From Clostridia bacterium (GTDB lineage: Bacteria > Bacillota > Clostridia > Oscillospirales > CAG-272), in contig JAGASS010000016.1 in the NCBI GenBank assembly GCA_017621655.1, positions 100,984 to 164,983 on the forward strand: DNA of 64,000 nt, written 5' to 3'. Of this stretch, positions 8,605 through 17,255 are shown piece by piece; positions within the stretch are counted from its first letter, which is position 1; every line of letters begins with the position of its first letter. Under the pieces are notes generated by a model. The model did not search any database and was not told the origin of the DNA. It saw only the letters and a list, made by a program, of their open reading frames with translations. A program made the translations under genes and the position numbers.

Positions 8605-8632
8605 AGCCGTTCCTCCGAATTTTGATAAGTAT

Positions 8633-8661
8633 ATTATACATTATTCGCTACGGAATTTCAA
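8633..8661 (-). promoter_or_regulatory. Sigma-A-type promoter for the membrane-protein gene
   Basis: On the minus strand, TTGAAA (8661-8656), a 17-nt spacer and TATAAT (8638-8633). It lies in the 71-base gap after the M23 gene, so the downstream gene can be transcribed alone. Confidence 0.7.
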
Positions 8662-8675
8662 GATATAATTATAAA

Positions 8676-9662
8676 TTAATCTGGCATATCGTAAATAATT
8701 ACGTCCTTTTCGGCGACTCGATCCTTACCGTCAGTTGAAACGACGACGCCCATTCTGTTTTGCGAAAGGAATTTTGTCAGCTCGTAGCAATCGATCCATA
8801 TTTGATTATAGCCGTCCTTTTGGCTTGGGTCGAAAATGAGCTGGATGCCGAAATGAAGATGCGGCGTTTTAATATTGTTCACGTTCTCCTTTGCGCTGTA
8901 GCCGGTCATTCCGAGATAGCCAATGACCTGACCCGCGTTTACCATGTCGCCCTCCTTGAGATCGCTAACGTAAGGGTGATCTTTTCGTAGATGCGCGTAG
9001 TAATAGTAACGCTTGTTATCAAATGATCGTATGCCGATCCGCCATCCGCCGTACTGATTCCAGCCGAGGGCTTCAACGTAGCCACTTTCGATAGCGATAA
9101 CGGGCGTGCCGACGGATCCCATAAGGTCGTGACCGAGGTGCTTGCGGTTGTATCCGTAGCTTCTTGAAGCACCGAAATCATCGGAATGATTATAGTAGTA
9201 TCCTTTTGCAATCGGGGAAAAAGCGCGAAGCCCGTAATACTGCTTCCCGTCGATATAAAACTCACCGACGTATTCGCTTAAAACTGCGCCGTAAGCTTCA
9301 AGATAATAGGGATAGTAGTTGTATTTTGCGCCTATAGTATCGAGCTTTTCGCCGTTTTTTATCTTGTCGTAAATATCGGTCAGATCCTTCTTTTTGTAGT
9401 GTCTGAAATCACCGCCGTATTTTGCGCCGAGGTAGGAAAGAAGCTTGACGAAGTCGGCGTCGTAGCCCTTTTTGTATGCGTCAAGAGATATATTAAGCGC
9501 GTCATTCATTGCTTCTGCGGTGACATCGAAATCTACCCATTTTATGTATTCGCCGCTTGTCATTCTGTACATTTTTTCGTGACTGAGGAGCCGCGCGACA
9601 CCGAGCATAATAACTGATACCGCTATTAAAAACGCGCCGAAGCGCAGTCTTCTTTTTATCAT
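8676..9662 (-). CDS. Membrane-anchored M23 family metallopeptidase
   Basis: A 328-residue protein with an N-terminal transmembrane anchor (about 8-25) and a C-terminal LytM/M23 domain. Zinc-binding and catalytic residues are present: HLGHD with His175 and Asp179, His224 in AHLRK, and HLH at 268-270. M23 enzymes cut peptidoglycan cross-bridges, and this one would act outside the membrane. The linker of about 140 residues is Tyr-rich (for example KYNYYPYY) and of unknown role. All catalytic residues are intact, so it is likely an active endopeptidase rather than a SpoIIQ-like inactive form. It is transcribed away from nusB, and the 236-base gap to nusB holds only the nusB promoter that I could identify. 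Confidence 0.85.
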   Translation of the reverse strand: MIKRRLRFGAFLIAVSVIMLGVARLLSHEKMYRMTSGEYIKWVDFDVTAEAMNDALNISLDAYKKGYDADFVKLLSYLGAKYGGDFRHYKKKDLTDIYDKIKNGEKLDTIGAKYNYYPYYLEAYGAVLSEYVGEFYIDGKQYYGLRAFSPIAKGYYYNHSDDFGASRSYGYNRKHLGHDLMGSVGTPVIAIESGYVEALGWNQYGGWRIGIRSFDNKRYYYYAHLRKDHPYVSDLKEGDMVNAGQVIGYLGMTGYSAKENVNNIKTPHLHFGIQLIFDPSQKDGYNQIWIDCYELTKFLSQNRMGVVVSTDGKDRVAEKDVIIYDMPD

Positions 9663-9799
9663 ACATTTTTCCGCCTAAAAAAGAATATTCACAGTTATGT
9701 ATATGGCTTGCATTATTCATATATTCCCATTCAAAAATGAGTATATAATATATAACTATATATAAGATGTAATTTTTTAAGTTAAATACCCTAATTCCG

Positions 9800-9828
9800 T
9801 TGACAAAGTAAGGAAAAAAAGGTATAAT
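9800..9828 (+). promoter_or_regulatory. Consensus sigma-A promoter driving the nusB operon
   Basis: Perfect TTGACA (9800-9805), a 17-nt A/G-rich spacer and perfect TATAAT (9823-9828). It lies 70 bases upstream of nusB and is the only strong promoter seen before the long nusB-to-recN gene run. Confidence 0.9.
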
Positions 9829-9898
9829 GTATAATTACAGTAATAGTAGTGTATATACTGCATATTCATTCTACTAATCGACTTGAAAAGGAACAGTT

Positions 9899-10303
9899 AT
9901 GGAAAGACGCAAAGCACGAGAGGCGGTAATGGAGCTTCTTTTTGAGAAGGAATTTAATATGGACGTAACGGCAGAGGAGACCTACCGTCTTGCCGAGGAG
10001 AGCAGAGAGCTTGAAAACGACAAGTATCTTACCGAAACTTATTTCGGTGTTCTCGATAATCTAGGTGAGATCGATGATATAATTTCTCAGCACGCTATCG
10101 GCTGGAAGACGAAGAGAATGAGCAAGGTGTCTCTTTCTGTTATGAGAATCGCAGTTTACGAAATGATGAAGACCGACGTTCCTTTCACCGTTTCGATAAA
10201 CGAGGCAGTCGAGCTTTCAAAGAAGTTTGACGACGATAAAGCACCCGCATTTGTAAACGGCGTGCTTAACGCAGTTGCAGAGCAGCTCGGACTTAAAAAA
10301 TGA
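9899..10303 (+). CDS. nusB: Transcription antitermination factor NusB
   Basis: A 134-residue all-alpha protein of the usual NusB length. It starts MERRKAREAVMELLFEKEF, which matches the RxxRExxxQxLY-like start of the family, and ends with the conserved NEAVELSKKF and FVNGVLNAV helices. NusB binds boxA RNA with NusE (S10) in antitermination of rRNA operons. It is the first gene after a consensus promoter. Its stop overlaps the start of the next gene (ATGA), and the nusB-xseA-xseB-ispA order is common in Bacillota. Confidence 0.93.
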   Translation: MERRKAREAVMELLFEKEFNMDVTAEETYRLAEESRELENDKYLTETYFGVLDNLGEIDDIISQHAIGWKTKRMSKVSLSVMRIAVYEMMKTDVPFTVSINEAVELSKKFDDDKAPAFVNGVLNAVAEQLGLKK

Positions 10304-11214
10304 ATCCCTGCCTCGGAATAGATACAAGTAACTATACGACCTCGCTCGCGACGTCGCGTAGCGGCAGAGTGGAGAATAATCTCAGGATCCTGCTTTCCGT
10401 CGGCGAGGGCGAACGGGGACTGCGTCAGAGCGACGCGGTGTTTCAGCATACGGTAAATCTGCCGAAGGTATTTGAAACGATCGGTGAGGTTTCCCCAAGA
10501 GCAGTCGGAGTGTCTGCTACACCGAGAGACGTTGACGGCTCGTATATGCCGTGCTTTCTGTCGGGAATTGCGGTGGCAACTGCCGTTGCATGCACGCACG
10601 GAGTTCCGCTATACCGCTTCAGCCATCAGCATGGACATATAGCGGCGGCGCTATACAGTTGCGGACGTGAGGATCTTCATCATTCGTCGTTCCTTGCCTT
10701 CCATGTTTCGGGCGGAACGACGGAGCTGACATTGGTTGAAAACGGCAAGATAACACTTCTCGGCGGTACGAAGGACATTTCCTGCGGTAAGGCGATAGAC
10801 CGTATCGGAGTCTTGATGGGACTTAAGTTCCCGTGCGGAAAAGAGCTTGATGCACTATCGAACGATCCGTCGGCGGTCAAGCCGGGCAAGATTACGGTCG
10901 ACGGCTTTGACTTCAACCTTTCAGGACTTGAAAACAAGGCGGAGAAGCTTATTCACGACGGCGCCGAGAAGAGCTACGTAGCAGATTTCGTCCTTTCGCA
11001 TATAACCGCGGTGCTGAGTAAGCTCACCGAAAACGCGCTTGAAAAGTACGGCGAGATGCCGATAATATACGCAGGCGGCGTTATGAGTAACAGATATATA
11101 AATAAAACGCTTACCGAGCGCTTCGGCGGACTTTTCGCTGAAAATCAGTATTCCTGCGATAATGCCGCAGGTATCGCTCGGCTTACTGAAATGAAGATTA
11201 TGGGAGAACTGTAA
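10300..11214 (+). CDS. TsaD/Kae1-family (ASKHA, 'peptidase M22') paralogue
   Basis: A 304-residue protein of the TsaD/Kae1 ASKHA fold, about 30 residues shorter than true TsaD. The first phosphate loop is LGIDTSNYTTS (5-15). The metal-binding HxxxH is kept as HQHGH (109-113), and VSGGTTEL (136-143) matches VSGGHTxL with His replaced by Thr. TsaD with TsaB and TsaE makes the t6A37 tRNA modification. Here the neighbours are nusB and xseA, a position where clostridia often carry an extra paralogue besides tsaD, so the substrate is uncertain. It overlaps nusB by four bases. Confidence 0.75.
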   Translation: MNPCLGIDTSNYTTSLATSRSGRVENNLRILLSVGEGERGLRQSDAVFQHTVNLPKVFETIGEVSPRAVGVSATPRDVDGSYMPCFLSGIAVATAVACTHGVPLYRFSHQHGHIAAALYSCGREDLHHSSFLAFHVSGGTTELTLVENGKITLLGGTKDISCGKAIDRIGVLMGLKFPCGKELDALSNDPSAVKPGKITVDGFDFNLSGLENKAEKLIHDGAEKSYVADFVLSHITAVLSKLTENALEKYGEMPIIYAGGVMSNRYINKTLTERFGGLFAENQYSCDNAAGIARLTEMKIMGEL

Positions 11215-11215
11215 A

Positions 11216-12427
11216 ATGCCCGATGAATCGAGGATACTGACCGTCCACGGCTTAAATGAATATGTCAAGATGCTGATCGACGGCAATCCCGTTCTATCAA
11301 ACGTCTACGTTCGGGGTGAGATCTCCAACCTGAATTATCACTCCTCGGGGCACTATTATTTCTCGCTCAAGGACGAGAACGCAAGAGTATCGGCGGTGAT
11401 GTTCAAAAGCGCCGTTATCAAGCTCAAATTCCGTCCTGAAAACGGAATGAAGGTCGTTCTTCACGGGCGCGTTTCGGTCTATCCGCGCGACGGCGCATAT
11501 CAGCTTTACGCGACCTCCCTCGAGCCGGACGGGGTCGGCGCATTGACGCTGGCTTACGAGCAGCTTAAAAGAAAGCTCGAAGCGGAGGGCTTGTTCAGAG
11601 CAGACCTTAAAAAGCCGCTTCCGAAGATACCGTCGGCAGTCGGTATAATCACGTCGCCGACAGGCGCGGCAGTGCGTGATATTATAAACGTGTGCGGTAG
11701 ACGCTTCCCGTTTGCAAAGCTCGTGCTTTTTCCGTCGCTCGTGCAGGGCGAGGGAGCGGAAGCAGACCTTATTCGCGGAATTAAGTATTTTAACGAAACC
11801 GGAACCGTTGACGTAATAATAATCGGTCGCGGCGGCGGCTCGATCGAGGACCTTTGGGCGTTTAACAGTGAATCGCTCGCAAGGGAAATATTCAAGTGCG
11901 ACATTCCCGTTATTTCGGCTGTCGGTCACGAGACTGACTTTACGATATGCGACTTTGTCTCAGACAAACGCGCGCCGACACCGTCTGCCGCGGCAGAGCT
12001 TGCAGTGCCTGAGAGCGAGGAGCTTAAAAGAAAATTCGGTAACGTCGTTTCGCGTATGCAGACGCTGACCGAAGCGAAGCTTAAGAGTCACCGTCAGATG
12101 CTGAAAATGCTTTCCGAGCGGCGCGCGCTAACACAGCCGTCGGCATATATAGACGACAAGCGTATGATGCTCATATCGCTTACAAAGGAGCTTGAAAGCT
12201 CAGTTAATTATAAATTGACGACCGAAAAGCAAAAGTTTGCTCGGCTTTCGTCGGTGCTTGAAGCGGTCAGTCCGCTAAAGGTTATATCAAAGGGCTATTC
12301 GGCAGTATTCAAGGACGGCGGAAAGCTCGTTAAAAGCGTTGATGACTTAAACGAGGGCGATGACGTTTCCTTTAAGCTGACAGACGGAAGCATAAATGCC
12401 AAGGTAGTTTCAAAACAGAAAGCGTGA
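11216..12427 (+). CDS. xseA: Exodeoxyribonuclease VII large subunit
   Basis: A 403-residue protein of family length. The N-terminal OB fold spans about 5-105 (LNEYVKMLIDGNPVLSNVYV, GEISN, HYYFSLKD). The catalytic domain follows with IPSAVGIITSPTGAAVRDI and GRGGGSIEDLWAFNSE (201-216), then a coiled-coil region. With XseB it degrades single-stranded DNA. It begins one base after the TsaD-like gene, and its stop overlaps a possible start of xseB. Confidence 0.95.
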   Translation: MPDESRILTVHGLNEYVKMLIDGNPVLSNVYVRGEISNLNYHSSGHYYFSLKDENARVSAVMFKSAVIKLKFRPENGMKVVLHGRVSVYPRDGAYQLYATSLEPDGVGALTLAYEQLKRKLEAEGLFRADLKKPLPKIPSAVGIITSPTGAAVRDIINVCGRRFPFAKLVLFPSLVQGEGAEADLIRGIKYFNETGTVDVIIIGRGGGSIEDLWAFNSESLAREIFKCDIPVISAVGHETDFTICDFVSDKRAPTPSAAAELAVPESEELKRKFGNVVSRMQTLTEAKLKSHRQMLKMLSERRALTQPSAYIDDKRMMLISLTKELESSVNYKLTTEKQKFARLSSVLEAVSPLKVISKGYSAVFKDGGKLVKSVDDLNEGDDVSFKLTDGSINAKVVSKQKA

Positions 12428-12432
12428 ATGAT

Positions 12433-12663
12433 ATGGATAAAAAAGAAATTAAATTTGAAGAGGCGCTATCCCGCCTTGAAGAAATAGTAAGAGAGCTTGA
12501 AAGCGGTACGGCGGAGCTTGATAAATCCCTTGATATGTTTGAGGAGGGCGTTGCCCTTGTTAAGCTTTGCTCCTGTAAGCTCGACGAAGCAGAGAAGCGC
12601 ATAAACATTCTCGTTAATAACGGAAACGGTGGCTACGATGAAAGACCTTTTACTGACAATTAA
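12433..12663 (+). CDS. xseB: Exodeoxyribonuclease VII small subunit
   Basis: A protein of about 76 residues starting MDKKEIKFEEALSRLEEIV, the classic XseB signature of two helices that bind the XseA coiled coil. The ATG at 12433 is preferred; a GTG at 12424 overlapping the xseA stop would add three residues. There is no clear Shine-Dalgarno site, so translation is probably coupled to xseA. The 3' end overlaps ispA. Confidence 0.93.
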   Translation: MDKKEIKFEEALSRLEEIVRELESGTAELDKSLDMFEEGVALVKLCSCKLDEAEKRINILVNNGNGGYDERPFTDN

Positions 12664-13486
12664 AGAAAATGCGGAGCTGATCGGCTCGGCTATTGATGAA
12701 TACCTTTCGGGAAGCATTGATGAAATTTCGGTGCTTACCGATTCGATGAAATACAGCGCATCCTCGGGCGGAAAGAGAATAAGACCCTTCCTTACTCTTG
12801 AGGTCGCGAAAATGCTCGGCGGAAAAAAGGAGGCGGCGCTTCCTTATGCCTGCGCTATTGAGATGATACACACCTATTCTCTTATCCACGACGATCTGCC
12901 TTGTATGGATAACGATGATATAAGACGCGGTAAGCCGACGAATCATGTAGTTTTCGGCGAAGCAAACGCGCTCCTTGCGGGCGACGCGCTTCTCACGAAG
13001 GCGTTTGAGGTCCCGGCAATGAATGAGCACGTTTCAAGTGACAACAAGGTCGCGGCAACTATTCTTCTCGCTCAGAATGCCGGTGCCGACGGAATGATCG
13101 GCGGTCAGGTGCTTGACCTTGCAGGTGAAAAAGAGCGCTTGAGCGAAAAGACGCATCTTATGATGAACCGCATGAAAACGGGTTGCCTCATTCGTACAGC
13201 GGCACTTCTCGGTTGCCTTTCTTCGGGATACGGAGAGGGAACTGACGAGTATGCCGACGTGAAAAAATACGCTGAGAACATAGGTTTGGCATTCCAGATT
13301 GAGGACGATATTCTTGATTACGGCACAGAGGACAATAAAACGACGTTCCTTTCGTTTATGACTATTGACGAGGCAAAGGCAAAGATCGACGAGCTGACAG
13401 GCGAGGCGATCTCGGTCATTTCAAAATACGATGGTAGCGAAACGCTTACTCAGTTCGCGCGCTATCTCTCAAATAGAGAAGTATAA
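12638..13486 (+). CDS. ispA: Farnesyl/geranylgeranyl diphosphate synthase (IspA type)
   Basis: A trans-prenyltransferase of about 282 residues. The two Asp-rich metal-binding motifs are DDLPCMDND (FARM) and QIEDDILDY (SARM), and GGKRIRPFL lies upstream. It condenses IPP with allylic diphosphates for quinone and wall-lipid precursors. The exact chain length cannot be read here. ATG 12638 is used; GTG 12629 is an alternative start three codons earlier. It overlaps xseB by 26 bases and tlyA by one base. The isoprenoid gene ispH is also in this window (39.7 kb). Confidence 0.9.
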   Translation: MKDLLLTIKENAELIGSAIDEYLSGSIDEISVLTDSMKYSASSGGKRIRPFLTLEVAKMLGGKKEAALPYACAIEMIHTYSLIHDDLPCMDNDDIRRGKPTNHVVFGEANALLAGDALLTKAFEVPAMNEHVSSDNKVAATILLAQNAGADGMIGGQVLDLAGEKERLSEKTHLMMNRMKTGCLIRTAALLGCLSSGYGEGTDEYADVKKYAENIGLAFQIEDDILDYGTEDNKTTFLSFMTIDEAKAKIDELTGEAISVISKYDGSETLTQFARYLSNREV

Positions 13487-14241
13487 TGCGCCTCGATCAA
13501 TTTTTGACCGAAAAGGGTTATTCCGAAACGCGCACGAAAGCAAAGAATCTGATCGAAAGCGGATCGGTGACTGTAAACGGCAAGTTTATATTAAAGCCCG
13601 CCTTTGACGTAAGTGAGGATGATGAAATATCCTGCCGAACCGATCTTGTCTGTCCCTATGTCAGCCGCGGCGGACTCAAGCTTGAGGGCGCGCTCCGCGA
13701 GTTTGGAATCGACCCTACGGGCGCCGTCTGCCTTGATATAGGCGCATCGTCTGGTGGCTTTACGGATTGTTTGCTCAAGCATGGCGCGAGTAAGGTATAC
13801 GCGGTAGATTCGGGAAGCGGTCAGCTTCATAAGTCGCTTCTCTCTGATAGTCGCGTTATCTCACTTGAAAACGTAAACGCGCGTTATCTGAGCGAAAAAG
13901 AGATACCCGAAAAAGCGGATATAACGGTAATGGACGTCTCGTTCATTTCGCAAACGAAGCTATATTCCGCGATTGTACCGCTTATGAAAGAAAAGGGAAT
14001 ATTAATTTCCCTTATCAAGCCGCAGTTCGAGGTCGGACGGAGCGGCGTCGGCAAGGGCGGTATCGTCCGTGACGAAAAGAAACGCAAAGAAGCGGTTGAT
14101 GACGTTATTAACTGCGCCGCTTCATTTGGACTTAAAAATATAAATACCGTGCTTTCGCCGATCAAGGGCGGAGACGGTAATATGGAATTTTTGGCATATT
14201 TCATTTTAGATAACGAAAGGAGGCAGGATAGTGAAGATTGA
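13486..14241 (+). CDS. tlyA: TlyA-family rRNA (cytidine-2'-O)-methyltransferase
   Basis: A 251-residue protein with an N-terminal S4 RNA-binding domain (MRLDQFLTEKGY to about residue 60) and a Rossmann methyltransferase domain. The SAM-binding loop is DIGASSGGFT (84-93), with MDVSFIS and LIKPQFEVG further on. TlyA methylates 16S and 23S rRNA in Mycobacterium, while in Bacillota the target is less clear and it has also been annotated as haemolysin A. It sits between ispA and nadK in an order common in clostridia, sharing one base with ispA. Confidence 0.9.
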   Translation: MRLDQFLTEKGYSETRTKAKNLIESGSVTVNGKFILKPAFDVSEDDEISCRTDLVCPYVSRGGLKLEGALREFGIDPTGAVCLDIGASSGGFTDCLLKHGASKVYAVDSGSGQLHKSLLSDSRVISLENVNARYLSEKEIPEKADITVMDVSFISQTKLYSAIVPLMKEKGILISLIKPQFEVGRSGVGKGGIVRDEKKRKEAVDDVINCAASFGLKNINTVLSPIKGGDGNMEFLAYFILDNERRQDSED

Positions 14242-15073
14242 AGTTGCATCAACAGTAATAAAGGATCCGGGTCTTAAATATACCTCGGAGCTTATCGCGA
14301 CTCTCAAGGAACGCGGAGACGATATATGGCTCGACTGCGATGCGGATACGACTATAGACGGCGTTAATAAAGGCGTTTCGTCCTGCCCCGATATGATAAT
14401 CGTTCTCGGCGGTGACGGCTCGATCATGAGAGCCGCAAGGAGAGGTGCGGTGATCGGTGTACCGATACTCGGTATCGACCTTGGACGCGTCGGCTATCTT
14501 GCAGAGCTTTCGCCCGACGACAACGAAGGACTTAACGCAGTCCTCAGCGGCGAATACTATATCGAGAAGCGCGCGCTTCTTGAGGTATCTACCGTAAAAA
14601 ACGGACTTGAATTGGAAGAAAAGATGGTCGCGATAAACGACGTCGTTCTTTCACACGGAACTGTTTCGCGTCTGCTTGAAACCGAGGTATACTGCGACGG
14701 AAGCTCACTCGGACGCTATCGCTCCGACGGATTTATCGTTGCTACACCAACGGGATCAACGGCGTATTCTCTCTCGGCAGGCGGCCCCGTGCTTTCCCCA
14801 AAGCTCAAGGGTATATGCCTAACGCCTATATGTCCGCATTCGCTTACCGCAAGACCGATAATAGTACCCGAGGATTCTCATATAGAGATCAAATACCTTT
14901 CACCTCAGCCGTCACCGTCACATCTGACAGTTGACGGTAACGAAGCCGATATGCTCTACTGCGGTGACTCGGTAATGGTACGCCGTTCAAGCGTGAGCGC
15001 AGATTTTATTCGCTTGAATAAAAAGCGTAACGTCAGCTTTTATGATATTTTAAGAGAAAAAATGTCTGATTGA
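14231..15073 (+). CDS. nadK: NAD kinase
   Basis: A 280-residue protein from a GTG start preceded by AAAGGAGG. The diagnostic GGDGS is at 60-64, and the TPTGSTAYSLSAGGP motif lies further on. The enzyme phosphorylates NAD to NADP in the cytoplasm. It overlaps the end of tlyA by 11 bases, so the two are translationally coupled. Confidence 0.95.
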   Translation: MKIEVASTVIKDPGLKYTSELIATLKERGDDIWLDCDADTTIDGVNKGVSSCPDMIIVLGGDGSIMRAARRGAVIGVPILGIDLGRVGYLAELSPDDNEGLNAVLSGEYYIEKRALLEVSTVKNGLELEEKMVAINDVVLSHGTVSRLLETEVYCDGSSLGRYRSDGFIVATPTGSTAYSLSAGGPVLSPKLKGICLTPICPHSLTARPIIVPEDSHIEIKYLSPQPSPSHLTVDGNEADMLYCGDSVMVRRSSVSADFIRLNKKRNVSFYDILREKMSD

Positions 15074-15083
15074 GGAAACGGAA

Positions 15084-15539
15084 ATGAAGTATAAGAGACA
15101 TAATAAAATAATCGAGATCATAACGGAATTCGACATAGAAACGCAGGACGAGCTTATAAGCAAGCTCCGTGAGTCGGGCTTTGACGTAACTCAGGCGACG
15201 GTATCGCGCGATATTCGCTCGCTCAAACTCGTTAAGGTTTCAACCCCCGATCACCGTTATAAGTACGCGCTCTCACCACGTGACGATATTCACATCTCGG
15301 CAAAGTACAGAAATATTATAAGAGAGACGATAATAAAGGTCGATTTCGCCAATAACTTCGTTGTTCTTAAGACCTACGCAGGTATGGCTCAGGCGGCTGC
15401 TGCCGCAATCGACGGAATGGGCTGGTCGGAGCTTGTCGGAAGCATCGCGGGCGACGACACGATTTTCGTCATGATGCGCGATAACACGGGCGCAATTGAA
15501 TTTTCCGAAAAACTTAAGCAGATAACGAGAGGGAACTGA
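15084..15539 (+). CDS. argR: Arginine repressor ArgR
   Basis: A 151-residue protein of the usual length. The N-terminal winged helix contains DVTQATVSRDIRSLKL, the ArgR recognition helix. The C-terminal oligomerisation and arginine-binding domain contains AQAAAAAID and GSIAGDDTIF. ArgR represses arginine biosynthesis genes; none are in this window. The nadK-argR-recN order is classic for Bacillota. Its stop overlaps the recN start (TGATG). Confidence 0.94.
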   Translation: MKYKRHNKIIEIITEFDIETQDELISKLRESGFDVTQATVSRDIRSLKLVKVSTPDHRYKYALSPRDDIHISAKYRNIIRETIIKVDFANNFVVLKTYAGMAQAAAAAIDGMGWSELVGSIAGDDTIFVMMRDNTGAIEFSEKLKQITRGN

Positions 15540-17239
15540 TGTTATCATCACTTCACATTGAAAATATCGCCGTCATAAAGCACGCCGATATTGATCTTGA
15601 AAGCGGCTTTCAGGTACTGACGGGTGAAACGGGCGCAGGTAAGAGTATTCTTATCGACTGTATAAATTTGCTTCTCGGTGCTCGTCCGAGTAAGGACTTG
15701 ATCCGAAACGGCGAAACGAGAGCGACTGTATCGGGACTATTTACCGATATTGACGCGCCGCTTTCGCGCCTGCCTTCGGAGCTTGATATAACAGCGGACG
15801 AGGACGGATGTATAATGCTTACGCGCACTTTTGACCTTGACGGCAAGGCGCAAACGAAGCTGAACGGCAGAACTATCCCCGCGTCTCTCCAAAGGGAAAT
15901 AATGCCGTACCTGATCAATATTCACGGTCAGAATGACAACAGAATACTAATGTCGCTCTCGGCTCAGCTTTCGTATCTTGACGGATATGCAGGTAACGAT
16001 GAGCTGTTGAATGAATATTCGGCAGTTTACGATCAGCTCGAAAACTGCCGTAAGAAGATGCTTTCACTCAAGCGCGACGAAAGAGAAAAGGCGCGAATGA
16101 GCGAGCTTCTTCGCTATCAGGTAAACGAAATTGACGAAGCGAAATTAAAGCTCGGCGAGGAAGAGGAGCTTGAGAAAAGACGCGAAAAGGTAAAGAACGC
16201 AGAAAAAATACTTAAGCAATCGCGTCTTATAACAAAAGCTCTTTACCGCGGAGAAAAAGCACTTCCCGCATATGAGCTTATAAAGAAGTCAGCATCCGCT
16301 CTTGAAAGCATTTCTGAATACGTGCCGAATGCGGAAGAGTATATAGAAAAGCTCAATAATATGACGTACGAGCTTGAAGAGATAGGTCTTACCGTTTCGG
16401 ATATAGCAGAGGCGGATTACGACGATCCCGAAAGTGAGCTTGACGGTATAGAAACGCGTCTCGACCTTATTTCAAAGCTTGAAAAAAAGTACGGAATCGG
16501 TATTGAAGAGATTCTCTCCTTCCGTGATAAAGCGGCAAAGGAGCTTAAAGAGATCGAGCAGGCGGACGAGCTTCTTGATGAGCTTAGAATTGAATATTCA
16601 AAGCACAAAAAGAAAGCGACCGATCTTGCTTCGCGTCTGACGGAGAACCGTCAGAGGGCGGCGACAACACTTGAAAAGATCGTTGTAGATGAGTTATCGT
16701 ATCTTGAAATGCCGAAGGTGCGCTTCAAGGTAGAGATCAAGCCGTCACTCGACGAAAACGGCAAAACGAAGTTGATAAAGCAGGGCGCTGACACTATCGA
16801 ATTCCTTTTATCTGCAAACCCGGGCGAGCCGCTTAAGCCGCTGTCGAAGATCGCGTCGGGCGGTGAGCTTTCAAGAATAATGCTCGCGCTCAAGAATATA
16901 AACTCTTACGGAAGTGAGGGCGAAACGCTGATATTCGACGAGATAGATACGGGCGTATCTGGTAAGACCTCGCAGAAGATCGGAATACGGCTTCGCGCAC
17001 TGTCCGAAAAGAATCAGGTAATATGCGTTACTCACTCGGCGCAGATAGCCGCAGAGGCACATGAGCATTATCTGATAAAGAAACAGGAAATTGACGGTAG
17101 GGTAGAAACCTCCGTAACTCCTCTTAACCGAGAGGGAAGAATAAACGAGCTTGCCCGTATAATGGGCGGCGTAAACATCACAGATAAGCTTCTTCAGTCG
17201 GCGGCAGAAATGCTTGATACGGCAGGAAGCGACGCATAA
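15539..17239 (+). CDS. recN: DNA repair protein RecN
   Basis: A 566-residue SMC-like ATPase. Walker A is GETGAGKS near residue 29, followed by LLLGARPSKDLIRNG. A long coiled-coil middle follows (about 160-390). The ABC signature is SGGELSRIMLALK, and Walker B is LIFDEIDTGVSG. RecN acts at double-strand breaks. It starts at the argR stop codon. Confidence 0.96.
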   Translation: MLSSLHIENIAVIKHADIDLESGFQVLTGETGAGKSILIDCINLLLGARPSKDLIRNGETRATVSGLFTDIDAPLSRLPSELDITADEDGCIMLTRTFDLDGKAQTKLNGRTIPASLQREIMPYLINIHGQNDNRILMSLSAQLSYLDGYAGNDELLNEYSAVYDQLENCRKKMLSLKRDEREKARMSELLRYQVNEIDEAKLKLGEEEELEKRREKVKNAEKILKQSRLITKALYRGEKALPAYELIKKSASALESISEYVPNAEEYIEKLNNMTYELEEIGLTVSDIAEADYDDPESELDGIETRLDLISKLEKKYGIGIEEILSFRDKAAKELKEIEQADELLDELRIEYSKHKKKATDLASRLTENRQRAATTLEKIVVDELSYLEMPKVRFKVEIKPSLDENGKTKLIKQGADTIEFLLSANPGEPLKPLSKIASGGELSRIMLALKNINSYGSEGETLIFDEIDTGVSGKTSQKIGIRLRALSEKNQVICVTHSAQIAAEAHEHYLIKKQEIDGRVETSVTPLNREGRINELARIMGGVNITDKLLQSAAEMLDTAGSDA

Positions 17240-17255
17240 GAAAGGAAAAAACATT

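Noticed and set aside
17240..17255. T-box leader for tyrS
   Set aside because: Only 16 bases separate recN and tyrS, too short for a T-box.
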